Made by a program: the position numbers and the translations under genes. From contig CAZTRD010000016.1 in assembly GCA_964616145.1 (NCBI GenBank), positions 1 through 20,109 of the forward strand: a stretch of 20,109 bases of DNA, read 5' to 3'. This document shows, in pieces, positions 13,653-20,109 of this stretch. The DNA is from JAQTNP01 sp964616145. GTDB lineage: Bacteria; Patescibacteriota; Minisyncoccia; Minisyncoccales; PEYH01. The notes beneath the pieces were generated by a model that saw only the letters and a list, made by a program, of their open reading frames with translations, was not told the DNA's origin and ran no database searches. The first letter of the stretch is position 1; each line of letters opens with the position of its first letter.

Positions 13653-14063
13653 TTAGTAATCTTCCTTAACCGATATTCTTATCTCCTTTTTCTCTTCAGA
13701 TTTCTTTTTGGGAATAGTAAGGGTTAAAATTCCATTTTTAACAACTGCCTTTGCTTTAGAAACCTCTACTTCTTTTGGGATAATAACCTTTTTTACGAAA
13801 CTCCCCCAAAAACATTCCTGGCAAAAGTAGTTATCTCCTTCTTTTGTTTCCATATTCTCTCTCTTTCCTTTGATGATTAACATATCATCTGCGAAGGATA
13901 TCTCTATATCCTTTGCATTTACCCCTCCTATGGGAGAGATAATGACAACCTCATTATTGGTTTCATAGGCATCAATGGTCGGTTCTCCTATTCTTTCATC
14001 GCTTAACCATTCATTGTTTTTGGGAACAACTTGTTTTTTCTCTTTTCTAATTTTGAATTTCAT
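13653..14063 (-). CDS. Hsp20-family small heat shock protein
   Basis: A 136-residue ATP-independent holdase chaperone. The alpha-crystallin domain spans about residues 29-118: VDxYET-type start (PTIDAYETNNEVVII), DIEISFADDMLIIKGKR, and the hallmark NGILTLTIPK (109-118). Where many members have an ERxYGxF segment, this one reads CQECFWGSF (79-87), adding two close cysteines. The N-terminal arm is short and basic. The ATG lies inside the last codons of the PrsW-type gene (17-nt overlap), so it is translationally coupled and probably co-transcribed with tsaD. No heat-shock operator such as CIRCE is seen upstream of the unit. Confidence 0.93.
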   Translation of the reverse strand: MKFKIRKEKKQVVPKNNEWLSDERIGEPTIDAYETNNEVVIISPIGGVNAKDIEISFADDMLIIKGKRENMETKEGDNYFCQECFWGSFVKKVIIPKEVEVSKAKAVVKNGILTLTIPKKKSEEKKEIRISVKEDY

Positions 14064-14760
14064 ATTTTTGTTTTAAGTTTCTGGCTATGGAAAATTGTAT
14101 TGAAACGATGATAAATAGGAATACCAATACTGCGGTAGGAATCATTATCTGTTGCGTAAATACAGGTCTGTTTATCCCAAAATTATATATACCATGAAAT
14201 ACAGTAGCAATGAATAACCCTATCGGCACATATCTGAATTTATGCTTCTTTTTAAAGAAGGCCAAAGAAGCAAAGAATCCGATATTGGCCGCTGTTAAAG
14301 CATGTAATAGTGTTGCGCTTAAAAACCTGGCAATAGATATCCAGATTGTATCTTGAAATATGGTGGGAGAACTTGTGGGGAAAAGTATCAAAATGTTTTC
14401 TACGGCAGCAAAGCCAAGTCCAGCTACAACCATATATATCATCGCATCTATCGGCTCATCAAATTCCTTTGATTTGCAGGCGCTGCACCTTACTACAAAA
14501 TATTTAGCCGCTTCTTCCGTTAAGGCGATGATGATAAAGAAATATATTAAGTGCTGTATTAGTGTAGGATCAGGAGAAAGGATTAATTTTCCCAAACCGT
14601 ATTCTATCCCTGCTACCAGAATAGTAACAGCCATTCCATAGACAAAGATTTTTAATATCAATTCCTTTGGTTCCGGGTTGTCGTCTTCTTTTAAATAAAA
14701 AACAAGCCAGATCAAGCTTGGTAGCAAGCCAAAAAAAAGAAAGAGGAAATAATTAATCAT
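14047..14760 (-). CDS. PrsW-family intramembrane protease
   Basis: A 237-residue polytopic protein with about seven hydrophobic segments. The family residues are visible: EEAAK (82-86), GFAAVEN with E121, H153 in ATLLHALTAANIGF, and H189 in FHGIYN. PrsW in Bacillus cleaves the anti-sigma factor RsiW; here no sigma/anti-sigma pair is present, so the substrate is unknown. Two cysteines (RCSACK, 91-96) lie in a cytoplasmic loop. It overlaps tsaD by 4 nt and hsp20 by 17 nt, suggesting joint expression of quality-control functions. Confidence 0.9.
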   Translation of the reverse strand: MINYFLFLFFGLLPSLIWLVFYLKEDDNPEPKELILKIFVYGMAVTILVAGIEYGLGKLILSPDPTLIQHLIYFFIIIALTEEAAKYFVVRCSACKSKEFDEPIDAMIYMVVAGLGFAAVENILILFPTSSPTIFQDTIWISIARFLSATLLHALTAANIGFFASLAFFKKKHKFRYVPIGLFIATVFHGIYNFGINRPVFTQQIMIPTAVLVFLFIIVSIQFSIARNLKQKYEIQN

Positions 14761-15902
14761 GATATGGTTAGATTCGCTTGGGCTTTTATTTCTTTATAAT
14801 TCTTTATTCTAGCATTTTTAAGAATATGATAACAAGCATTTAGGGCTACCATTGAAGCATTATCTGTGCATAATTTCATTTCAGGAATTGAAATATTCTT
14901 TTTTATCCTTTCAGCTTCCTTTTTTATTAATTCTCTCAATGCTCTATTAGCAGCAACGCCCCCGCCGATAATTATCGTTTTAACATTAAATTTTTCTGCG
15001 GCTCTAATTGTTTTTTTAACCAATACTTCAATAATTGCTTGCTGAGATTCAAAAGCCATTGAAGAAATATATTTTTTGGATTTTAAAACTGATTTTTTCT
15101 GTTTTTTTGTATTATATATTACAGAGGTTTTTAATCCTGAAAAAGAAAAGTCAAAATCTCTCGTAGCAATCATTGGCCTTGGAAGAGAAATGTCTAGTGT
15201 TTTACCACTTAAGGCTGCTTTTGATATTTCCGGACCTCCGGGATAAGGAAGACCAATAGCCCTCGCTATCTTATCAAATGCCTCTCCGGCTGCATCATCT
15301 CTTGTTTCCCCGATAATTCTGTATTTTCCTAATTTCTCAATTAGTATTAGCTGAGTATGTCCTCCGGAAACTATTAAAAAGACAGCCGGGAATATTCTTT
15401 CATTTAAAATATTCGGATTATTCACAAAATTAGCAAAAAGATGGGCTTCAATGTGATTTATTGGAATGATTGGGATTTTCCAGATAGCAGATAATGATCT
15501 AGCAAAATTAACTCCGCTCCATAGACATGGCTCAAGGCCAGGCCCGTAAGTTACAGCAATGTAATCAATATCTGGTTTCTGGTATTTTTCTACAAAAGAT
15601 TTGGTTTTTGTAAAAAGGGACTTTTCTTTTTCTAGAATCTTTTCAATTTCTTTAGAGTTAATCTTAGAAGATTTTAATCTTAAAAGATTTGAATCTTTTA
15701 AAACCTTTTTTAAAACAATTGTAAGATTTTTTTGATGTTCTCTCCTGGCTAAAGTAGGATATACTCCCCCGTATTTTTTATGAATCTCAATCTGTGAAGA
15801 AATTGCTTGAGAGATAATTTTAAAATCAGCAATATTTCTATCGCATTCTCCTACAGATATTGCCGTATCATCACAAGACGTTTCTATGGCTAAGATTTTC
15901 AT
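14757..15902 (-). CDS. tsaD: tRNA N6-adenosine threonylcarbamoyltransferase
   Basis: A 381-residue ASKHA-fold enzyme that transfers the threonylcarbamoyl group to A37 of tRNAs reading ANN codons, with TsaB and TsaE (TsaC makes the intermediate). It begins MKILAIETSCDDTA, has metal ligands H150 and H154 in NHIEAHLF and D347 in CTDNAS, and the nucleotide loop SGGHTQL. It is about 40 residues longer than usual owing to a Lys/Ser-rich insertion at about 70-107; the following motif reads YGPGLEPCLWSG where most have GPGLxGAL. First gene of the tsaD-PrsW-hsp20 unit. No SD; the ATG is 12 nt from the -10 box, leaving a leader of about 5 nt. Confidence 0.97.
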   Translation of the reverse strand: MKILAIETSCDDTAISVGECDRNIADFKIISQAISSQIEIHKKYGGVYPTLARREHQKNLTIVLKKVLKDSNLLRLKSSKINSKEIEKILEKEKSLFTKTKSFVEKYQKPDIDYIAVTYGPGLEPCLWSGVNFARSLSAIWKIPIIPINHIEAHLFANFVNNPNILNERIFPAVFLIVSGGHTQLILIEKLGKYRIIGETRDDAAGEAFDKIARAIGLPYPGGPEISKAALSGKTLDISLPRPMIATRDFDFSFSGLKTSVIYNTKKQKKSVLKSKKYISSMAFESQQAIIEVLVKKTIRAAEKFNVKTIIIGGGVAANRALRELIKKEAERIKKNISIPEMKLCTDNASMVALNACYHILKNARIKNYKEIKAQANLTIS

Positions 15903-15914
15903 ATTTATATCTGC

Positions 15915-15943
15915 ATGATAGATTATTTAGAAATTAATTTCAA
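15915..15943 (-). promoter_or_regulatory. Promoter of the tsaD unit
   Basis: Minus-strand TTGAAA (15938-15943), 17-bp spacer, TATCAT (15915-15920). The predicted start is about 5 nt before the tsaD ATG. Confidence 0.55.
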
Positions 15944-15944
15944 A

Positions 15945-15999
15945 TCGGACAATGGCAAATTATGTCCGAAGGTAAATATGGACAAGAATTTTCATGTCC
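15945..15999. repeat. Four GGACA/TGTCC half-sites forming two inverted repeats
   Basis: TCGGACA (15945-15951) pairs with TGTCCGA (15963-15969) across 11 nt; GGACA (15980-15984) pairs with TGTCC (15995-15999) across 10 nt. ATGTCCG occurs twice exactly (15962-15968, 15994-16000). The array lies between the -35 boxes of two divergent promoters, the first half-site 1 nt beyond the tsaD -35, which fits an operator. Confidence 0.55.
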
Positions 16000-16018
16000 G
16001 GATTTATAAATATTATAC

Positions 16019-16046
16019 TTGACTCTATCTGAATTAAGGATAAAGA
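16019..16046 (+). promoter_or_regulatory. Possible promoter of the 84-aa gene
   Basis: TTGACT (16019-16024) with TAAAGA (16041-16046) at 16 bp; TACAAT (16047-16052) is nearby but too far from the -35. The SD GGGAGG (16073-16078) lies 7 nt before the ATG at 16086. Confidence 0.35.
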
Positions 16047-16085
16047 TACAATTAGAGGAAGTCATCGAGGTCGGGAGGCAAAGTC

Positions 16086-16340
16086 ATGCGGAACTTCATG
16101 CTGGGTTTGTTACTGGTGGTGCTAGCGGTTGCCATCGCGGCGACGATTTGGTTCGCCGTGGATGCGAACTCAACGTTTCATTCTGCTAGCGTGGAACTAC
16201 TTAAAGGGAACCCGATGTCGAATGCGGAAGCCAGATTGGGGGAGACTTACCTTGCTTTTTCCCTGGTTTGTGGCCTAGCCTCTCTCATCCTCGTGGTGCT
16301 CATTGTTCTGGTTGTATGGTTGCCCTGGAAGCGACCATAG
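16086..16340 (+). CDS. Unrecognised GC-rich small protein with two membrane helices
   Basis: An 84-residue protein of no family I recognise. Two hydrophobic helices (about 4-25 and 54-78) flank a short polar loop with two acidic residues, and the C-terminus ends in LPWKRP. It has a clear SD (GGGAGG, 7 nt spacing), a possible promoter and its own terminator. Sampled base composition (48% GC in 16201-16260) and CGN/GTG codon use differ from the adjacent tsaD and recG. In these traits it matches the pair at 5071-6120. Both termini would face the same side of the membrane. Confidence 0.7.
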   Translation: MRNFMLGLLLVVLAVAIAATIWFAVDANSTFHSASVELLKGNPMSNAEARLGETYLAFSLVCGLASLILVVLIVLVVWLPWKRP

Positions 16341-16349
16341 ATCCCTATC

Positions 16350-16392
16350 GAGGAGCCCCTGCAATTGATCGCAGGAGGCTTCTTCTTTTTAA
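16350..16392 (+). terminator. Terminator of the 84-aa gene
   Basis: The AGGAGCC-CCTGC left arm pairs with GCAGG-A-GGCTTCT (one bulged A), loop AATTGATC, followed by TCTTCTTTTT. The T-run merges into the recG promoter region. Confidence 0.7.
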
Positions 16393-16415
16393 TTTCCTTC
16401 TAAATGCGCTAAAAT
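16388..16415 (+). promoter_or_regulatory. Putative leaderless promoter of recG
   Basis: TAAAAT (16410-16415) lies 6 nt before the recG ATG (16422), with a weak TTTAAT -35 (16388-16393, 16-bp spacing). No SD is present, so transcription would begin at or near the ATG. Confidence 0.4.
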
Positions 16416-16421
16416 CTAAAT

Positions 16422-18551
16422 ATGACTCCAGATTCTCTAATCACAACTATTGAAGGGATAGGAAACTTCTATCAGAAGAAACTCCAGTTTTTAGGAATAA
16501 AAACGATAAAAGATCTATTAATGTATTTTCCTTCAAGATATGATGATTTCTCTAAAATCACAGACATTTCTGATTTGAAGATAAATGAAAGAGTTTGCAT
16601 AAAAGGAGAAATATCAAAGATAGATAATATTAGAACAAGAAAAAGAGGAATGTTTTTAACCCAGGCATTGATTAACGATGATACAGGATCAATGAAAGTA
16701 ATGTGGTTTAATCAGCCATTCTTAACATCAACCTTAAAAGACAACGATTTTGTTTGTTTGGCCGGTAAAATAGTTTCCGGAAAAGGAGGGGTATATTTAA
16801 GCAATCCAATCTATGAAAAGATTTTAGATAAAAAAGATCTTACTCACGCAGGAAGAATAGTCCCGGTATATCGTTTGACCACGAAAGTATCTTCCAGGTG
16901 GTTTCGCTTTGTTATCAAAAAAGCAATGGTGGTGTTGAAAGATATACATGATCCATTGCCAGAAGAATTGGTCAGAGAAAATGATTTAATGGAGATTACA
17001 AAAGCCATTAAACAAATGCATTTCCCCGATTCCTGGAACCTATTAAAAAAAGCCCAGGAAAGATTCGCTTTTCAACAAGTATTTCTTTTGGAACTTTTTG
17101 TTTTAAAGCAGAGGATAAAGAGAATGAAGGAAAATTCAATTTCCATTCCGATACAATTGGAAAAAGTGAAAAAACTTGTTGAATCCTTACCTTTTTCTTT
17201 GACTGTTGCTCAAAAGAAAGCCGTCTGGCAGATATTAAAAGATATGGAAAAAACAAGACCAATGTCCAGATTACTGCAGGGAGATGTTGGTTCCGGAAAA
17301 ACTATTGTAGCTGCATTAGCAGCATTAAACGCAGCTAAAAACCAATATCAAGTTGCCTTTATGGCCCCAACAGAGATATTGGCTAAACAGCATTTTGAAA
17401 CAGTCCACAATTTCTTAAAGGATTTTAATGTTAATATCGGTCTTTTGACTTCAAAAAATGATAGATATTTTTCCAAGAAATTGAAGAATCAAACAATTGA
17501 AATATCTAAAGCTAAATTATTGGAAAAAACCTTAAAAGGAGAAATTGATATTATCATTGGAACTCACAGCTTGATTCAAAAGAAAGTTAAATTCAACAGA
17601 TTAGGTCTAGTTATCGTAGATGAACAGCATAGATTCGGAGTGGAACAAAGATCCAGATTGATTAAAAATGCTGTAAAGCAAGGATTAATGCCTCATTTGC
17701 TTTCTATGACTGCCACCCCCATTCCAAGAACCCTGGCTTTGACAATATATGGAGACCTGGATATCTCTCTTTTGGATCAGATGCCGAGAGGACCGAGAAA
17801 TGTAGAAACAAATGTTGTCACTGCCTCAGAGATCAAAGGAGTTTACTCTTTAATTAAGAAAGAAATCAAAAAAGGCAGACAGGCCTTTGTAATTTGCCCA
17901 AGGATTGAGAAAAAAGAGATAGAAGAAGGTGAAGAAGTTTCTTTTATGAAAGACATATGGAGCGAGGTAGCTGCAGTAGAGGAAGAATACGAGAAATTAT
18001 CAAAAGAAATCTTCCCTGATTTTAATATTGCCATGATGCATGGCAAATTAGGATCAAAAGAAAAGGAAAAGATAATGAAAGATTTCAAAAACAAAAAAAC
18101 AGATATTTTAGTTTCTACTTCTGTAGTTGAGGTAGGGATAGATATTCCCAATGCAACGATAATGATAGTTGAAGGGGCGGATAGATTCGGATTAGCCCAG
18201 CTCCATCAGTTTAGGGGGAGGATAGGAAGATCAGGGGATAAGTCATATTTCTTGCTTTTTCCTTCCGCTAAATCGAGAGATAGCATTTCAAGATTAGAAT
18301 CATTGGTAAAAACAGATGACGGATTAACCTTAGCAGAAGCAGACTTAAAACTCAGGGGTCCTGGAGATTTTTCAGGAGTGAGGCAATGGGGAATTCCAGA
18401 TATGGCTATGGAATCTCTAAAGGATATCAAGATGATTGAAAAAACCAGAAATGCAGCCAAAGAAATCTTAGAAAAAGATTGGAGATTAAAAAACCAGCCT
18501 TTGCTGGAAAAAGAATTAGAAAGATTTAATCAGGAAGCGCATATGGAGTAA
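16422..18551 (+). CDS. recG: ATP-dependent DNA helicase RecG
   Basis: A 709-residue superfamily 2 helicase that remodels stalled replication forks and branch-migrates Holliday junctions. The N-terminal part has an HhH-like start (IEGIGNFYQKKLQFLGI) and an OB-fold wedge domain (about 55-135, VCIKGEI...GSMKVMWFNQPF). The motor shows Walker A GDVGSGKT (287-294), DEQH (401-404), motif III SMTATPIPRT (429-438), and later DIPNATIMIVEGADRFGLAQ with QFRGRIGRSG (motif VI). The C-terminal LRGPGDFSGVRQWG block is typical of RecG. Full normal length. It is convergent with the NYN gene, 15 nt apart. Confidence 0.97.
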   Translation: MTPDSLITTIEGIGNFYQKKLQFLGIKTIKDLLMYFPSRYDDFSKITDISDLKINERVCIKGEISKIDNIRTRKRGMFLTQALINDDTGSMKVMWFNQPFLTSTLKDNDFVCLAGKIVSGKGGVYLSNPIYEKILDKKDLTHAGRIVPVYRLTTKVSSRWFRFVIKKAMVVLKDIHDPLPEELVRENDLMEITKAIKQMHFPDSWNLLKKAQERFAFQQVFLLELFVLKQRIKRMKENSISIPIQLEKVKKLVESLPFSLTVAQKKAVWQILKDMEKTRPMSRLLQGDVGSGKTIVAALAALNAAKNQYQVAFMAPTEILAKQHFETVHNFLKDFNVNIGLLTSKNDRYFSKKLKNQTIEISKAKLLEKTLKGEIDIIIGTHSLIQKKVKFNRLGLVIVDEQHRFGVEQRSRLIKNAVKQGLMPHLLSMTATPIPRTLALTIYGDLDISLLDQMPRGPRNVETNVVTASEIKGVYSLIKKEIKKGRQAFVICPRIEKKEIEEGEEVSFMKDIWSEVAAVEEEYEKLSKEIFPDFNIAMMHGKLGSKEKEKIMKDFKNKKTDILVSTSVVEVGIDIPNATIMIVEGADRFGLAQLHQFRGRIGRSGDKSYFLLFPSAKSRDSISRLESLVKTDDGLTLAEADLKLRGPGDFSGVRQWGIPDMAMESLKDIKMIEKTRNAAKEILEKDWRLKNQPLLEKELERFNQEAHME

Positions 18552-18566
18552 GAATATCCATTATTG

Positions 18567-19133
18567 CTAGGTATTATTTAGATTCTTCATTTTTACAAAA
18601 AAAGATCGTCTAGCCCTTCTTTTAATATCGCATTTTCCATCAATTGCCATAGATAAACTTCCTTTGAAAAATAGATTTTCTATCTTTTTGTTGAATAATT
18701 TTGTATTTTCGATGGCGCTTTTATAATCACCATCATTCGAAACAAGAATAGCTATATCATATTTATCAAGCGCCGCCATAGTTACCATGTCTGTTGACAA
18801 TTGAGTATCTAAATTTTTTTCTTGGAGCGCGTTTCTAGTTCCTTTTAGATCGCCAAACTTAATGGAAACATTCGATAATTTTTCAATTTCGCTATAATAT
18901 TTTTGAGTAAGATTATATCTTTTTTGCTCTAACACAGAACCAGTTAAAAGATATGATGGTGGCCTGACACAATAAAAACCCACGTATACAAGGTTTCTTG
19001 ACCCAGCTAAATTTTGAGCCAATATTAGTGGATCATATAAACAAACCTAACCTTTATCGGTCTTTCTGATATTGTGAATATAATGAAATATATTACTGTT
19101 ATCAATAAAAACAGCTACACGTTTATTACTCAT
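18567..19133 (-). pseudogene. NYN-domain (LabA/DUF88-like) nuclease gene broken by an in-frame UAG
   Basis: From ATG 19133 the frame reads MSNKRVAVFIDNSNIFHYI, the start of a NYN/PIN-like ribonuclease domain with acidic D11. Codon 29 is TAG (19047-19049), then the same frame continues for 159 codons to TAG at 18567, with LSTDMVTMAALDKYDIAILVSNDGDY holding the remaining acidic residues (D115, D134, D136 counted through the stop). Both halves are needed for the active site, so the gene is probably inactivated by one nonsense change; TGG would be one step away. UAG ends other genes here (ftsH, the RluA-type gene), so reassignment is unlikely. A downstream TTG (19022) or readthrough could make a partial or low-level product. 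An assembly or strain-variant base is also possible. Confidence 0.75.
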
Positions 19134-19140
19134 ATAATTA

Positions 19141-19169
19141 ATAATAGAATTTGAAATCATAAAAAACAA
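19141..19169 (-). promoter_or_regulatory. Putative leaderless promoter of the NYN gene
   Basis: Minus-strand TTGTTT (19164-19169), 17-bp spacer, TATTAT (19141-19146), 7 nt from the ATG. The -35 overlaps the T-run of the upstream terminator. Confidence 0.4.
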
Positions 19170-19218
19170 GAGCCCGGAAGGGCTCTCGTTGCTTATCGTA
19201 GCCGAAGCAAACGATAAG
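19161..19218 (-). terminator. Terminator after the membrane-protein gene
   Basis: GAGCCC (19170-19175) and GGGCTC (19180-19185) form a stem with tetraloop GGAA, extended by an A-T pair; on the minus strand it is followed by TTGTTTTTT. A second hairpin, CTTATCGT (19192-19199) / ACGATAAG (19211-19218), lies just upstream of it. Together they end the tRNA-Glu/membrane-protein unit. Confidence 0.75.
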
Positions 19219-19264
19219 GATTTATTGATTACATACTATCTGATATTTGTATTTTTGTCAATAA

Positions 19265-19936
19265 TCAAGTTGTGGATATTCTTTTTCTCAAAATTTTATC
19301 CCAAAGAATATAAAAGAAAGGAACTCCCATATTAAATTCTATCAAAGAGTTTTCTAATAATATTAGAAAAGATCCTGGTCTAATTCCACTAATGAGTAGA
19401 GAAAATTCCATCATAAAATGAATTAAAAATCCTATCAAAAAAAGAAAAGCGATTTTTTTCCAGTTGTATTTCAAAAGGAATAGCAAGCCAAACCCGATCA
19501 TTACTATTCCTGCCCTTAAAATTCTAAAATCAGACATATGCCTGATTGTTGTAATCTGGATATCGTTAATAGGTAACCATTGAGAAAGGAAAGCTACGGC
19601 CAGCCAGCCAAACAAAACGAACAGAGTCCATTTCAATTTCTTTTTTCCTTCAAACATTAGGAAAACATAGGCATACTCAACTCCATAGGAAAGAGAAAAC
19701 CAAAGAAAGAATACAAAAATATTCCAAAAGGAGTTATTCAAAAAAGATATTTCTCTTACTCCGGCATGTAGCCAAATTCCCCAGTCAATTATGAAATTTA
19801 TCAATAATCCTCCGATAAAAAACGCAAGAAAGGGAATTTTCTTTTTTAAAAATATCAGTGTAGCAATAAATACAATTAAAAAGGATAAGTCAAAATAGAT
19901 ATAATCGATTCCAAAAGTTCTAATTACATCATACAT
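19265..19936 (-). CDS. Multi-pass membrane protein of unknown function
   Basis: A 223-residue protein I cannot assign to a family. About seven hydrophobic segments are visible (roughly 13-30, 35-57, 69-93, 103-121, 139-157, 160-182, 200-215) separated by short Lys-rich loops, giving an overall membrane protein with a basic C-terminus (WDKILRKRISTT). The open frame continues upstream through tRNA-Glu, but ATG 19936 (MYDVIRTFGIDYIYF) is the sensible start, 8 nt from the tRNA 3' end, with no SD. It is likely transcribed from the tRNA promoter and released by tRNA processing. Confidence 0.75.
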   Translation of the reverse strand: MYDVIRTFGIDYIYFDLSFLIVFIATLIFLKKKIPFLAFFIGGLLINFIIDWGIWLHAGVREISFLNNSFWNIFVFFLWFSLSYGVEYAYVFLMFEGKKKLKWTLFVLFGWLAVAFLSQWLPINDIQITTIRHMSDFRILRAGIVMIGFGLLFLLKYNWKKIAFLFLIGFLIHFMMEFSLLISGIRPGSFLILLENSLIEFNMGVPFFYILWDKILRKRISTT

Positions 19937-19944
19937 ATTGTTAG

Positions 19945-20016
19945 CGGCGCTACGGGGGATCGAACCCCGGTTTAAAGGTTGAAAACCTCTTGTCCTAACC
20001 ACTAGACGATAGCGCC
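19945..20016 (-). tRNA. tRNA-Glu(UUC)
   Basis: Acceptor arms GGCGCTA/TAGCGCC pair perfectly with discriminator G. The anticodon loop TTTTCAA gives UUC (plus 19981-19983). T-stem CGGGG/CCCCG with T-loop TTCGATC. 72 nt, no encoded CCA. Confidence 0.96.
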
Positions 20017-20025
20017 ATATCAGTT

Positions 20026-20053
20026 ATTATATTGTTTTTTGCAGAAAATGCAA
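20026..20053 (-). promoter_or_regulatory. Promoter of tRNA-Glu and the downstream membrane-protein gene
   Basis: Minus-strand perfect TATAAT (20026-20031) with TTGCAT (20048-20053) at 16 bp (or TTTGCA at 17 bp). Transcription would start a few nt before the tRNA 5' end at 20016. Bases 20054-20109 hold no other feature I can support. Confidence 0.6.
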
Positions 20054-20109
20054 ATCCATGAATTCTATTCCAAAGTGCAACATTCTTGTTTTCCATTAAA
20101 GACTTCATG

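Noticed and set aside
18541..18566. Possible terminator between recG and the NYN gene (ATGGA/TCCAT)
   Set aside because: Only 5 bp of AT-rich stem and no T-run; too weak to call.
18567..19133. UAG reassignment as an explanation for the split NYN gene
   Set aside because: UAG ends the ftsH, RluA-type, PrsW-type and fifth pilin-like genes at their expected family ends, so it functions as a stop here.
19990..20108. Short minus-strand frame from ATG 20108 ending in tRNA-Glu
   Set aside because: It gives only 37 codons within the window, ends inside the tRNA and overlaps the tRNA promoter; an off-edge longer gene cannot be assessed.
1..20109. CRISPR array, insertion sequence, phage or attachment site
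   Set aside because: No regularly spaced direct repeats, transposase, integrase or tRNA-flanking duplication was seen on either strand.

Overview
The window looks like a chromosomal piece of an AT-rich, gene-dense member of the Candidate Phyla Radiation (Patescibacteria, probably Parcubacteria-like). This is inferred from short or overlapping gene junctions, single-copy core genes (rpsA, ftsH, rplS, gyrA, tsaD, recG), a cluster of T4SS-pilin-like proteins of the kind common in that group, and general absence of Shine-Dalgarno (SD) sites in front of core genes. UGA, UAG and UAA all serve as stops, so the UGA=Gly code of Gracilibacteria/SR1 does not apply.

Layout. 1-630: a secreted 3D-domain protein with a consensus promoter, closed by a bidirectional terminator. 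637-4993 (minus): one likely transcription unit reading rpsA, ftsH, tRNA-Ile(UAU), tRNA-Val(UAC), a RluA-type pseudouridine synthase, rplS, tRNA-Leu(GAG); protein and tRNA genes are packed within a few bases of each other. 5071-6120: a divergent pair of GC-rich genes (an unrecognised 99-aa protein and a LemA-like protein), each with its own promoter, strong SD and terminator. 6268-12897 (plus): a compact operon of a degenerate metallo-beta-lactamase-fold protein, a small membrane protein, gyrA, a SAM methyltransferase and four T4SS-pilin-like genes; a fifth pilin-like gene with its own promoter follows at 12979, then tRNA-Leu(UAG) and a terminator. 13653-15902 (minus): tsaD, a PrsW-type membrane protease and Hsp20, overlapping head to tail. 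15903-16421: a divergent intergenic region with repeated GGACA/TGTCC half-sites and a third GC-rich small gene with SD and terminator. 16422-18551: recG. 18567-19133 (minus): a NYN-domain nuclease gene broken by one in-frame UAG. 19265-20016 (minus): tRNA-Glu(UUC) followed 8 nt later by a multi-pass membrane protein.

The genes fall into translation/RNA maturation (rpsA, rplS, RluA, TsaD, five tRNAs), DNA topology and repair (gyrA, recG), protein quality control (ftsH, Hsp20, PrsW), and the cell surface (3D protein, LemA-like, pilin-like array). The most interesting parts are the five-member pilin-like array with different ectodomains, the contrast between SD-less or leaderless AT-rich genes and three SD-bearing GC-rich cassettes, and coding starts lying 5-8 nt behind tRNA 3' ends. 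All family calls come from reading motifs by eye; no database search was run.
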